From NCBI GenBank assembly GCA_034437555.1, contig DAOTTQ010000086.1, forward strand, positions 19,642 through 83,641: a stretch of DNA of 64,000 nucleotides, given 5' to 3'. The notes beneath the pieces were generated by a model, which was not told the origin of the DNA, ran no database searches, and worked only from the letters and a program-made list of their open reading frames with translations. The number at the start of each line of letters is the position of its first letter. The first letter of the stretch is position 1. The translations under genes were made by a program, and so were the position numbers. Origin of the DNA: JANWYT01 sp034437555 (GTDB lineage Bacteria; Chloroflexota; Anaerolineae; Aggregatilineales; Phototrophicaceae). Shown here one piece after another: positions 45,997-54,174 of the stretch.

Positions 45997-47637
45997 ATGC
46001 GAAAATTAGCGATAGCGATACTCTTGGGCTGTAGTGTGGCTGTGAGTATGGCGCAAGATGTGCCAGTTGTCCCAGAACCTATCACGCCTATACTTACAAG
46101 TACCTGCCCGACCCAAGTGCTAGGCGCGTTTACCGCTACAGGCTTAATTTGTACAGACTTGCAAGCGGGCGAGGCGTGCATTGGCAACGGCTTAGTTGAA
46201 GCCACCGCACGCGAGGGCGTGAGTGATTTTCGCTTTAGCCAAATTGGTGACAAAACACCGCTTACCAACGCAGGCGAAATTCGCTTAAGAACATTAGACG
46301 CACCCAACCCCCTTTGGTCGGTTGTACAAGCCGAAAACAACATCCTTACTTCGGGTGGACTTACGAATTTGTCGGCAAAGATGCTGGCGTTTGGCGATGT
46401 CACCCTGTTGGATGACGGCGACGTGGCACAGGTTGTGATTGAAGAAGGCAACCAACGCACCGCCACCGTACTAGCAGAACGTGGCTTGATTATCCGCACC
46501 AAACCTGACCCTTCTGGGGGTGCGACATGGCAACTTTTAGCGGGCGAGCAAGTCATTGTCAGCGGGCAGACCGTGGATAAGGCGTGGTTGCGCGTGAATG
46601 TACCCAGCGGTTTTGGGGGTTCGGGATGGGTATACGCCTATTATATGGATGTGGCAGGGGGTCAAGAAACATTGCCTTTTGTGGACGTAAATTCGCCACC
46701 CCCCACCGCTATTGCGCCACCTCCACCGCCCGAATACGGCACAATGCAAGCCTTTAAGCTCCTTAGCGTAAACACAGACCCCTCTTGTATCGAAACGCCC
46801 GATAGTGGGGTGCTTTTGCAATCGCCCAATGGCATGTTAGAAGAAATGAAAATTCGCGTTAATGGTGTGCGAATGGAATTTAACGGTACGATTTTCTTAC
46901 AAGCTCAAGCCAATGGCGAACTGCGTGTAAGCGTTTTAGAGGGCGCGGTCTTTTTTATAGAGGCTAGTGGACGAGTTACGGCAAACGCCAATACTGTGGG
47001 TATTGTTAACATGGGGAGCAACCTAGAACCCCTCAGCCCCGTGAATGTTGTCCCCCTCAACTTAGGCAATTTGGCTTTCTTGCCCGCGTCCTTGTTGCCT
47101 CGCACTGTGGCATTGCTTTTGCCAGAGGGGGTTGTAACCGAACCCGCAATAGCAGAAACCACAGAAGAACCCACTCCTGAAGTTGTTACCACAGAAGCCG
47201 CCGTAACCACAGGCGTTACTGGCTTTGCAACCGCCACACCACAAGGCTTTGAAGCCGCCACTGTGGCAACCGAAGAAACGCCCACCGAAGCCCCCACCAG
47301 CACAGGCACAGGCAGTCTTGTGTCTACGGTTTATGGCGAAGTGTGCGGTGGTGAACCCCTTAGCATTAGCCAGCAAGCCCCCGACTTTGGCTTCTCGGCA
47401 GATGTGGGTGGTTTATGGACGGCAGCGACCGGCACAAACATTACTATCGAAGTATTGGGTGGCACATTCCAAGAAAACCTTGGCGACTTTATCCGCTTGC
47501 TTAGTGTACAAGGCATTGTGGCACAAAGTGGCGACCAACAACAGCTGACAACCACCTTTACCCAAGATGTGCGTTTCTCGGCTTCGTTTAGCTCAAAAGC
47601 AGGTGACACCCTGTTAATTACAATACGTTGTAACTAG
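45997..47637 (+). CDS. secreted protein with cysteine-motif module, SH3 and FecR-like region
   Basis: A 546-residue protein with a signal peptide ending near SMAQ (20). The N-terminal module begins with C-x14-C-x8-C (about 38-62) and contains QIGDKTPLTNAGEIRLRTLD and MLAFGDVTLL. A bacterial SH3 domain follows (about 155-220, LIIRTKPD...GSGWVYAYYM). Next is a region (about 250-345) with C-x-x-TP, IRVNGVRMEFNGTIFL and LRVSVLEGAVFFIEASG, close to the 6823-8340 protein and reminiscent of FecR. A Thr/Glu/Ala-rich stretch (about 380-445) precedes a C-terminal domain with two Cys. Function unknown. Confidence 0.78.
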   Translation: MRKLAIAILLGCSVAVSMAQDVPVVPEPITPILTSTCPTQVLGAFTATGLICTDLQAGEACIGNGLVEATAREGVSDFRFSQIGDKTPLTNAGEIRLRTLDAPNPLWSVVQAENNILTSGGLTNLSAKMLAFGDVTLLDDGDVAQVVIEEGNQRTATVLAERGLIIRTKPDPSGGATWQLLAGEQVIVSGQTVDKAWLRVNVPSGFGGSGWVYAYYMDVAGGQETLPFVDVNSPPPTAIAPPPPPEYGTMQAFKLLSVNTDPSCIETPDSGVLLQSPNGMLEEMKIRVNGVRMEFNGTIFLQAQANGELRVSVLEGAVFFIEASGRVTANANTVGIVNMGSNLEPLSPVNVVPLNLGNLAFLPASLLPRTVALLLPEGVVTEPAIAETTEEPTPEVVTTEAAVTTGVTGFATATPQGFEAATVATEETPTEAPTSTGTGSLVSTVYGEVCGGEPLSISQQAPDFGFSADVGGLWTAATGTNITIEVLGGTFQENLGDFIRLLSVQGIVAQSGDQQQLTTTFTQDVRFSASFSSKAGDTLLITIRCN

Positions 47638-47698
47638 CACCACCTGTCATAAGGTCATACACAGATTAAGAGCGTGTGAAAGAAATAGCAATAAAAAG

Positions 47699-47736
47699 CA
47701 GGGACACAGAAAAAGGGATGTCCCTGTTCTGTTTTT
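47699..47736 (+). terminator. probable intrinsic terminator
   Basis: CAGGGACA (47699-47706) pairs with TGTCCCTG (47719-47726), followed by TTCTGTTTTT. It lies 61 bases after the stop of the SH3/FecR-like gene. Confidence 0.65.
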
Positions 47737-47802
47737 AAGGGCAAAGAACCTCTCAAACCCCATCAATGACTTTTGTCAGGGGCAAAATCAACCCTTTTTT
47801 AA

Positions 47803-47831
47803 TTGCTTAAGACAAAATAATGGGATACAAT
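47803..47831 (+). promoter_or_regulatory. promoter of the histidine kinase operon
   Basis: TTGCTT at 47803-47808 and TACAAT at 47826-47831 are 17 bases apart, giving a start near 47838, about 49 bases before the kinase ATG. Confidence 0.5.
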
Positions 47832-47886
47832 CATTAAAAGATTTAAGATTTGTTTATTCTTATTGAGAAGGCTACTTATTTATCCC

Positions 47887-49344
47887 ATGACCGCGATTCC
47901 AACAAATACCGACTTTGCAACCGAAGTCAAAACTGACCGCTTAAAACTGCTTTATCGTGCAACAATGCTGGTAACAGTGTTTACGTTGCTTTTCGTGCTG
48001 ACGTTTGGGGCATCACGCACTGTCAGCTCCGAATTTAGTGTCGGATTGGCTTTAGCAGCCTTTTCTATGTTGCTAGGAAGCGGGCTAACGCATTTCTTTA
48101 TTGGGCGGAATAACCTTGATTGGGCGGCGTGGGCATATGTTTTCGGTTGGCTTGGGCTAATTGGTGTGCTAATGTTTCGGGGGGATGAACTAACACGGCA
48201 AATGATTCCATTCATTGCCCCCATCTTGGTATTTATTGCGGGCTTGCTCATTACCCCTGCCAGTACCTTTGTGCTGGGTGGGATTGCATCAGTGGTTATT
48301 TTGGGTGTACCCTACCTTCTCACGGGCGTATTTGTGGTGACCTCCTATCAAGCATTTGCCATGTTGCTCATGCTCTTGGCGGCATTACTCTCTACGCAGG
48401 TATCGGGCGAACTGTATCAAGTGACCCAGTGGGCGTTGCTGAACTATCAGCGTGAACGCAAAACCAATGATGAACTATTTGACAAACGCCGTGAGCTACA
48501 GCTTAGCCTTAAGCGAAGTGAAGTGCTGGGCGAAACCCTTCAGGATGCGAACCTAGAACTAGAGTCTGCTAAGCAAGCTGCCGATGAAGCCAAAAACTTT
48601 AGAGGGCAATTCTTGGCAAATATGAGCCATGAGCTGCGCACCCCCCTTAACGCCATCATTGGCTTTAGTGAAACCATGCTCCAGTTCCCCATCATGTATG
48701 ATGATGAACCGCTTCCCACTGCTTATGAGCGTGACCTAAACCAAATTTACACCAGTGGACGGCAATTACTGCACGTCATTAACGACATCCTAGACCTAGC
48801 AAAAGTGGACGCGGGCAAGCTAGAAGTTCACTTTACACCTGTGGACATTGCACCCCTTATTCAAGCGGCTATGTCTACTAGTAAAGGCTTGCTTGGGGCA
48901 AAGCCTGTTCAATTAGAAAAGGACGTTCCTAACGAACTTCCTCGCGTTTGGGCAGACGAAACACGCTTACGGCAAGTGTTGCTAAATCTATATAGCAATG
49001 CCGCCAAATACACCGATGCTGGCGCAATCCGCGTCACAGTTAAGCCATTGGGCAATGAGCTACAAGTCGCCGTCCGCGATACGGGCGTGGGCATCCCTGC
49101 CGAATCACAACATCTACTGTTCCAAGAGTTCCAGCAAGCCACCTCTGGCGGGCGTGACCAACGCTCTGGCACAGGCTTGGGGCTGGCGATTTCTAAACAA
49201 CTGCTGATGCTGATGGGCGGACGCATTTGGTTTGAAAGCACATTAGGCGAAGGCAGTACCTTTTTCTTTACCGTTCAAATTTACAACGAGCAAGACAGCA
49301 AACCTGCCACCGCAGGCACACCTGCCCAAGAAGTGGAGGGTTAA
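47887..49344 (+). CDS. membrane sensor histidine kinase
   Basis: A 485-residue kinase. Six hydrophobic spans fill about 20-172, with no large external domain, so it may sense within the membrane. A coiled coil (about 185-235) leads to the phosphoacceptor box FLANMSHELRTPLNAIIGFSE with His at about 248. The ATPase has NAAKYTD (N box), DTGVGIP (G1) and GTGLGLAISKQL (G2). ATG 47887 is used; a TTG at 47863 could add eight residues. It is 3 bases upstream of a response regulator. Confidence 0.92.
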   Translation: MTAIPTNTDFATEVKTDRLKLLYRATMLVTVFTLLFVLTFGASRTVSSEFSVGLALAAFSMLLGSGLTHFFIGRNNLDWAAWAYVFGWLGLIGVLMFRGDELTRQMIPFIAPILVFIAGLLITPASTFVLGGIASVVILGVPYLLTGVFVVTSYQAFAMLLMLLAALLSTQVSGELYQVTQWALLNYQRERKTNDELFDKRRELQLSLKRSEVLGETLQDANLELESAKQAADEAKNFRGQFLANMSHELRTPLNAIIGFSETMLQFPIMYDDEPLPTAYERDLNQIYTSGRQLLHVINDILDLAKVDAGKLEVHFTPVDIAPLIQAAMSTSKGLLGAKPVQLEKDVPNELPRVWADETRLRQVLLNLYSNAAKYTDAGAIRVTVKPLGNELQVAVRDTGVGIPAESQHLLFQEFQQATSGGRDQRSGTGLGLAISKQLLMLMGGRIWFESTLGEGSTFFFTVQIYNEQDSKPATAGTPAQEVEG

Positions 49345-49347
49345 ACA

Positions 49348-50088
49348 ATGCGGATATTGTATGTAGAAGACAACCCCGCTAACGTACTTTTGGTAAAGCG
49401 TGTGGCAAAAATGGGGAACCATGAGGTGCATAACTTTATGGAGGGCGCAGAAGCTATTGCAAAATATGACAGCATCGACCCACATCTTGTATTGATGGAC
49501 GTTCAAATTTCGGGCGGGATGAACGGCTTAGAAGTTGTGAAAAAACTACGTGAACTAGGCTACGAAACCCCCATTATTGCCGTTACAGCTTACGCGATGG
49601 TGGGCGATAGAGAACGCTGCATTGACGCAGGCTGTACCGACTATATGGCAAAGCCCTTGCCAGTAGCCGAACTGGTGCAAGTGTTTGAACGCTATGCCAA
49701 AAGTGTAGCCCAAAGTGTGCCAACACCCGAAAAAGTGGCTACAAAAGAAACCTCTGCCGTACTTAGAACAACATCAGAAGTAAAAGCCGCCCCCATTACA
49801 GATGCGCTTCCTAAAATAAAAGAACCCGAACCCATCGCACCTGTGATAGAAGCGCCTGTTGTTGCGCCTGTAACAGAAGCACCCATTGTTGAAGCTCCTG
49901 CCGTTGTTGCACCTGTTACAGAAGTACCTGCCATTGAAGTGGCAATAACCACAGAAGACGCGCCTAAAGAGCCGGTAGTTCCCCTCGTTACGCCTACTAA
50001 AGAGGATGTGAATATAGCAAAGGATACGGAAGAAGACGAAAAAGAAAAAACCGAACCTAAAGCTGAAGGGAACGCCCCCAAAAAATAA
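49348..50088 (+). CDS. response regulator with long Pro/Val/Glu-rich repetitive tail
   Basis: A 246-residue protein. The receiver (1-120) is complete: acidic pair ED at 7-8, phospho-Asp 51 (LVLMDVQISGG), Thr in AVTAYAM and Lys in MAKPLP. It resembles the DivK/CheY group. The rest (about 130-246) has no known domain: degenerate repeats such as APVIEAPVVAPVTEAPIV, then a highly charged end (DEKEKTEPKAEG). The tail is probably disordered and may serve as a docking arm. It is cotranscribed with the kinase. Confidence 0.85.
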   Translation: MRILYVEDNPANVLLVKRVAKMGNHEVHNFMEGAEAIAKYDSIDPHLVLMDVQISGGMNGLEVVKKLRELGYETPIIAVTAYAMVGDRERCIDAGCTDYMAKPLPVAELVQVFERYAKSVAQSVPTPEKVATKETSAVLRTTSEVKAAPITDALPKIKEPEPIAPVIEAPVVAPVTEAPIVEAPAVVAPVTEVPAIEVAITTEDAPKEPVVPLVTPTKEDVNIAKDTEEDEKEKTEPKAEGNAPKK

Positions 50089-50120
50089 AAACATTTTCAT
50101 GAAAGTAAGGATTTATTGCC

Positions 50121-50555
50121 ATGAGCGAAAAAAATGCCTTTATTGTAGATGATACAGATGCCAACCGAGTGTTTTTTGAGCGACTTCTAGCACAAGCGGG
50201 CTTTGCCATTCAAAGTTTTGCTAATGGCGCAGATACCATTAGTGCGCTAGCAAAAGCCGAGAAACTATCATTGGCTGTCATTGACATGGAAATTCCCGAT
50301 ACAAGTGGGCTAGAACTAACGAGGCGCGTGCGCTTACAGTTCCCCGAAGCCTGTATTATCGTGGCGACAATGCACGATGAACCGCCCATTATTGCCAGCG
50401 CGTTTAACAAAGGGTGCGATATTTTTATCGTGAAGCCACACGGTTTTATGGAGTTATTCAAACGCCTTACCACACAAGGCAGCGCCATTCGTGAGGCAGC
50501 CCCCCTTGTGATAGACCAATACGGACCGCGCCAATACATCGCGTATACTTCGTAA
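50121..50555 (+). CDS. single-domain response regulator
   Basis: A 144-residue receiver with VDDTD (acidic pocket), phospho-Asp 55 (LAVIDMEIPD), Thr in VATMHD and Lys in FIVKPHG. A short C-terminal extension (about 120-144) has no domain. No output domain is present. It is 32 bases after the tailed regulator and closes the operon, followed by a terminator. Confidence 0.88.
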   Translation: MSEKNAFIVDDTDANRVFFERLLAQAGFAIQSFANGADTISALAKAEKLSLAVIDMEIPDTSGLELTRRVRLQFPEACIIVATMHDEPPIIASAFNKGCDIFIVKPHGFMELFKRLTTQGSAIREAAPLVIDQYGPRQYIAYTS

Positions 50556-50565
50556 TAAGTCCTGC

Positions 50566-50603
50566 AAAAAAGGGGTAAAAAGGGAATTTTACCCCCTTTT
50601 TTT
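50566..50603 (+). terminator. intrinsic terminator of the two-component operon
   Basis: AAAAAA then GGGGTAAAA (50572-50580) pairs with TTTTACCCC (50587-50595), followed by a run of seven T. It may work in both directions. Confidence 0.85.
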
Positions 50604-50710
50604 GTAAAAATTTGCAAAAAATGCTTGCATTGCTCCCTCTGCTGTGGTTTTATGGAACTATCAGTATTTTTAATAGTTCTTAAAAGAATCATTCACATGG
50701 GGGCGTTATT

Positions 50711-52180
50711 ATGGCAAAGCAACAAAAACGGTTCGGTATTCTCATTGGCATCGGCGCGTTAATCAGCGTCATGCTATCCGCAACACTCCTTACACAAGCA
50801 GATTGTACCCCTTCAGCAACAAGTGGTGATGATCCTATTGTTTGCACGGACTTTACGTTTGGCGTAAATGGCGGCGCTGGCAATGATACCATAACAAACG
50901 AGGGCATCATTGGCGCAATGAGTGGTGGGGCTGGCGACGATGACATTATCAACAACAGCACCGCAGGGGTAATGAGTGGCAATGCAGGCAATGATACCCT
51001 CGACAACTATGGCACAGCAGCCTCTATGAATGGCAATGCAGGCAATGATACCCTCGGCAACTATCGCACAGTCATCGGTAATATGAGCGGTGGTGACGGT
51101 AGCGACAACATCAACAACGAAGGCATTGCTGGCGCAATGCTGGGCGGCAACGGTGACGACTGCATCTATAACGCAGGCACAACCGCTCTTATCAGTGGGG
51201 GTGCTGGCGATGACTGCATCACCAATGACGGCAGCGCATTGGTCATTTTGGGCGGTGAAGGTAGCGACATCATCGAGAACTATGGCACTGCCCTGAATGT
51301 AGGCGGTGGTGATGACGACGACTATCTTTACAACGACGGCACAATTCTTAACGACTTTGAAGGTGGCGACGGCAACGACGTAATGCGTAATGACGGCTTT
51401 ATTGCTGGCACAATGAACGGTGATGAAGGCGACGACGCGATTTATAACTTCGGCGAAGCCGACGAGATAGACGGGGGGGAAGGCGACGACGACATCTTAA
51501 ACAACGGCATCGTTTACGGCGATATTTATGGCTACGATGGCGATGATGTCATTGTGCTGGCTGTAGATGGGCTTGTTGAAGGCGGTGTCTATGGCGAAGA
51601 AGGCAATGACATCTTTTACCTTGAGGGTGGCGAAATTGCGTGGCTTCTGGATGGTGGCAACGGCTTTGATACGCTGTACTTCTATCAGGTGGTGGCTTCT
51701 TGCACAGAATATGAAGCCACAACCAACGTTATCTCAGAAAATAACAGCAGTGGCTCTGTCACTATCAACACACTCCTATACTCATGGATCGACTTTGAAC
51801 TGCTCATCAACTCACTAACAGGCAGTGCTTGCACCATCGAAAGAGTGGCTCTTATTCCTAACGATGGGCGCATCAATTTTGAACACATTGCTTTTGCTGC
51901 GGTAGCAGTATACTGTATGTCAGATGGGGGCATTAACGTCATTGGCACACGCGGCGAAAACTCTTTCCACCTTAGCCCAGAAGCCATTGCACAATTCCAA
52001 AACCAAGCCATTGCCACACAAAACAATATGAACATGGTACTTAAGGGCGGTAACGGCTTTATTGCACGCGCAGACGGCTCACTAGAGGTTATTTCTAGCA
52101 ACCCCAATAACCCCGCAGACCCCTATAACTTTGTATTTGATTGGCATAGCAAGTGTGGCGAGCAACTAAGCGCAAAGTAG
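50711..52180 (+). CDS. Sec-exported RTX-like beta-roll repeat protein
   Basis: A 489-residue protein with an N-terminal signal-like helix (about 8-30), so export is probably by Sec and not by a type I system. Residues about 50-285 hold around 12 repeats of 18-19 residues, each of the form GGxGxDxIxN then xGxxxxM. The GGxGxD part matches the calcium-binding RTX nonapeptide, but the second nine residues replace it with an N-x-G turn. The C-terminal 200 residues have no known domain but contain four Cys. It stands alone after the kinase operon. I infer a calcium-binding surface or secreted protein. Confidence 0.8.
   Translation: MAKQQKRFGILIGIGALISVMLSATLLTQADCTPSATSGDDPIVCTDFTFGVNGGAGNDTITNEGIIGAMSGGAGDDDIINNSTAGVMSGNAGNDTLDNYGTAASMNGNAGNDTLGNYRTVIGNMSGGDGSDNINNEGIAGAMLGGNGDDCIYNAGTTALISGGAGDDCITNDGSALVILGGEGSDIIENYGTALNVGGGDDDDYLYNDGTILNDFEGGDGNDVMRNDGFIAGTMNGDEGDDAIYNFGEADEIDGGEGDDDILNNGIVYGDIYGYDGDDVIVLAVDGLVEGGVYGEEGNDIFYLEGGEIAWLLDGGNGFDTLYFYQVVASCTEYEATTNVISENNSSGSVTINTLLYSWIDFELLINSLTGSACTIERVALIPNDGRINFEHIAFAAVAVYCMSDGGINVIGTRGENSFHLSPEAIAQFQNQAIATQNNMNMVLKGGNGFIARADGSLEVISSNPNNPADPYNFVFDWHSKCGEQLSAK
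50972..51079 (+). repeat. 54-base tandem repeat in the beta-roll gene
   Basis: Two adjacent copies (50972-51025 and 51026-51079) share GGCAATGCAGGCAATGATAC and flanks, with few changes. Fifty-four bases equal one 18-residue repeat, showing how the array grows. Confidence 0.8.
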
Positions 52181-52205
52181 TATAAACAAAAACAGTATTG
52201 TAAAT

Positions 52206-52239
52206 AAAAAGGGCAGTTCGTGATGAACTGCCCTTTTTT
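52206..52239. terminator. bidirectional terminator
   Basis: GGGCAGTTC (52211-52219) pairs with GAACTGCCC (52225-52233) around a 5-base loop, flanked by AAAAA and TTTTTT. It lies between the convergent beta-roll gene and coaX. Confidence 0.92.
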
Positions 52240-52246
52240 GATAGCG

Positions 52247-53023
52247 TTATTTGCGTGTGTTTAGCTCATAAATGGCGCGTAAACCGTCCAACGTTAGCTC
52301 TGGCAACACTTGGTCTATTGCGCTGGTATGCTGGTTAAAGAGTGGCGCAAGCCCCCCCGTCGCATAGACCTTGATGCTTTCCTCATTCATTGCGCTTTTT
52401 AGGCGCGTTACTAGCCCTTCTATCATGCCCACATAACCCCAAAAGATGCCCGATTGCATGGCGTGAATGGTATTTTTGCCAATGGGATTGGGGGGCGGAA
52501 GCAAGTCTACCTTGTGCAAGCGTGCCGCACGGCTCACCAGCGCATCACTAGCAACACCAATGCCGGGCGAGATTGCCCCACCAATGTACTCATTTTTAGC
52601 GTTCACAAGGTCAAACGTGGTGGCTGTGCCAAAGTCTACGACAATCACCGGTCCGCCGCCATACAATGCCACAATACCCGCCGCATTTACAATGCGGTCT
52701 GCGCCCAATTGTTCGGGCTGGTCTATGGCAATCGTTACGCCTGTGGGCAAGTTTGCGGTCACTATCATGGGCGTTTGGTGCAAGTAGCGCGTCACCACTT
52801 CTGACCATGCGCTGGTAAGGGGTGGCACAACGCTGGCAATAACCACCCCCTCTATTGCGTCATAGCCCACATCTGCACTGCCCAAGAAGTTCCTCAGTAG
52901 CACAGCGTATTCGTCGGGCATTTTGTCCGTTACAGTACGCGCACGCCAAGACAAACGCCAGGTGTTACCTTGCCATAAGCCCAAATGAATGTTCGTGTTA
53001 CCAATATCAACGGCAAGTAGCAT
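52247..53023 (-). CDS. coaX: type III pantothenate kinase
   Basis: A 258-residue CoaX, which phosphorylates pantothenate in the first step of CoA synthesis. It has the ASKHA phosphate motifs: MLLAVDIGNTNIHLGLW, QLGADRIVNAAG and VVDFGTATTFD, and GGAISPGIG. The length is normal. It starts 7 bases after the stop of the secreted protein gene at 53030-54049, so the two are probably cotranscribed. Confidence 0.96.
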   Translation of the reverse strand: MLLAVDIGNTNIHLGLWQGNTWRLSWRARTVTDKMPDEYAVLLRNFLGSADVGYDAIEGVVIASVVPPLTSAWSEVVTRYLHQTPMIVTANLPTGVTIAIDQPEQLGADRIVNAAGIVALYGGGPVIVVDFGTATTFDLVNAKNEYIGGAISPGIGVASDALVSRAARLHKVDLLPPPNPIGKNTIHAMQSGIFWGYVGMIEGLVTRLKSAMNEESIKVYATGGLAPLFNQHTSAIDQVLPELTLDGLRAIYELNTRK

Positions 53024-53029
53024 AGTAGC

Positions 53030-54049
53030 TTATTCTTCCCCAACCGGAACGCGCATGGTGCTTAACACACTTATCAGCGCGTCGATATCCTCTTGGTTAG
53101 GCTCGGAATTGCCTGTTTTAACGTCAAAAAAATCAATCGCCATCAACGTACCGTCTTCAAGAAATGTCATCACATATACGCCCGCATAGGTTTCATCGCC
53201 CTTTGTTAGCGTGTATGGATACACAATAACATCGCGTTCATTTTCTGTCACGGTTTCAAAGTCTGTAATAGACGGCTCAATTTCTGAATCAGGGTAGCCC
53301 AGACTAAGGGCATAAGGAAGAAGCTCGCTAAAGTCTGCGTCCACCAGTTCCGCTTCTTCTAGGTCTTCGGGGTAAGAAAACAAAAACAAGCCGCGTTGCG
53401 TTTCTTTTTCTACATACATCCTATCTTCGTCGGTTAATTTTACTAGCCAGCCTTCAGGCACATCAAATCTAAATGTCCCTACTAGGTCGGCGGTTACACC
53501 GTCTTCGTTCAAAAACCAACCTTCCCCTGAAGCTATAATTTCTTTGGCAATTTCTAAATCGTCGGCATCAACTGTTTCACCTTCAAAAGGGAAAACCACG
53601 CCCACCGTATAGGTATAGGCAGAAACGCGACGCACAATTTCGTATGCCTCATAGCTTTCGCCATTCTGAACAGCCGTTGTTGAATAAACGTAAAGTTCTT
53701 GGTCATTAACAGTTTCTAGGCTTTCCAATGACTCATCAAATTCTTGCCCCTCATAAAGGGTTATTTCTGTTAAGCGATGACGCACCACACTTGCGGGGTC
53801 ATCATCAATTCCAAGGTCTTCAAAATTAGGTAGATAGTAAAAAGCCATAAATAGCGAAGTTTGCTCTGTTTGGAAAGAGGTAAACCCGTCCTCTGTCTCT
53901 GTCAATTCCCACCCCGAAGGATAGTAAAAGGCAGCATACGCCCCGTAAAAGATGTGTTGGCTTAAGCCAGTTTGTGCGCCCACCATCAACGCACCCAACA
54001 ATGTCAGTAATCCGACCAAAAGCAATTTCCTTACCGTAGATGAAAGCAT
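53030..54049 (-). CDS. secreted protein, unrecognised
   Basis: A 339-residue protein with a signal peptide ending near LMVGAQT (26). The mature part has two similar segments, each with a phrase like AAFYYPSGWELTETEDGFTSFQTEQTS or FRFDVPEGWLVKLTDEDRMYVEKETQ (about residues 35-60 and 193-218). This looks like an internal duplication of a beta-rich PsbP-like fold. It is highly acidic. ATG 54049 follows GGAGG by 6 bases. It is next to coaX; no functional link is apparent. Confidence 0.72.
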   Translation of the reverse strand: MLSSTVRKLLLVGLLTLLGALMVGAQTGLSQHIFYGAYAAFYYPSGWELTETEDGFTSFQTEQTSLFMAFYYLPNFEDLGIDDDPASVVRHRLTEITLYEGQEFDESLESLETVNDQELYVYSTTAVQNGESYEAYEIVRRVSAYTYTVGVVFPFEGETVDADDLEIAKEIIASGEGWFLNEDGVTADLVGTFRFDVPEGWLVKLTDEDRMYVEKETQRGLFLFSYPEDLEEAELVDADFSELLPYALSLGYPDSEIEPSITDFETVTENERDVIVYPYTLTKGDETYAGVYVMTFLEDGTLMAIDFFDVKTGNSEPNQEDIDALISVLSTMRVPVGEE

Positions 54050-54174
54050 TGTAAACCTCCCAATTGGCTGTAGATAATCCTTATCATAATATAGCACGTT
54101 TTGGCTTTTGATGAGTGCTTTAAGCGGGTTGCATGGTAAAATGAAACTGTTTAGCCATTTAGAAAGAGCAAAAG

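Noticed and set aside
45873..46556. 227-codon minus-strand ORF over the SH3/FecR-like gene
   Set aside because: Shadow of the real plus-strand gene, which has a signal peptide, promoter and SH3 domain.
50711..52180. Type I secretion (RTX toxin) system
   Set aside because: No ABC transporter or membrane fusion gene is nearby, there is an N-terminal export signal, and no toxin domain is seen.
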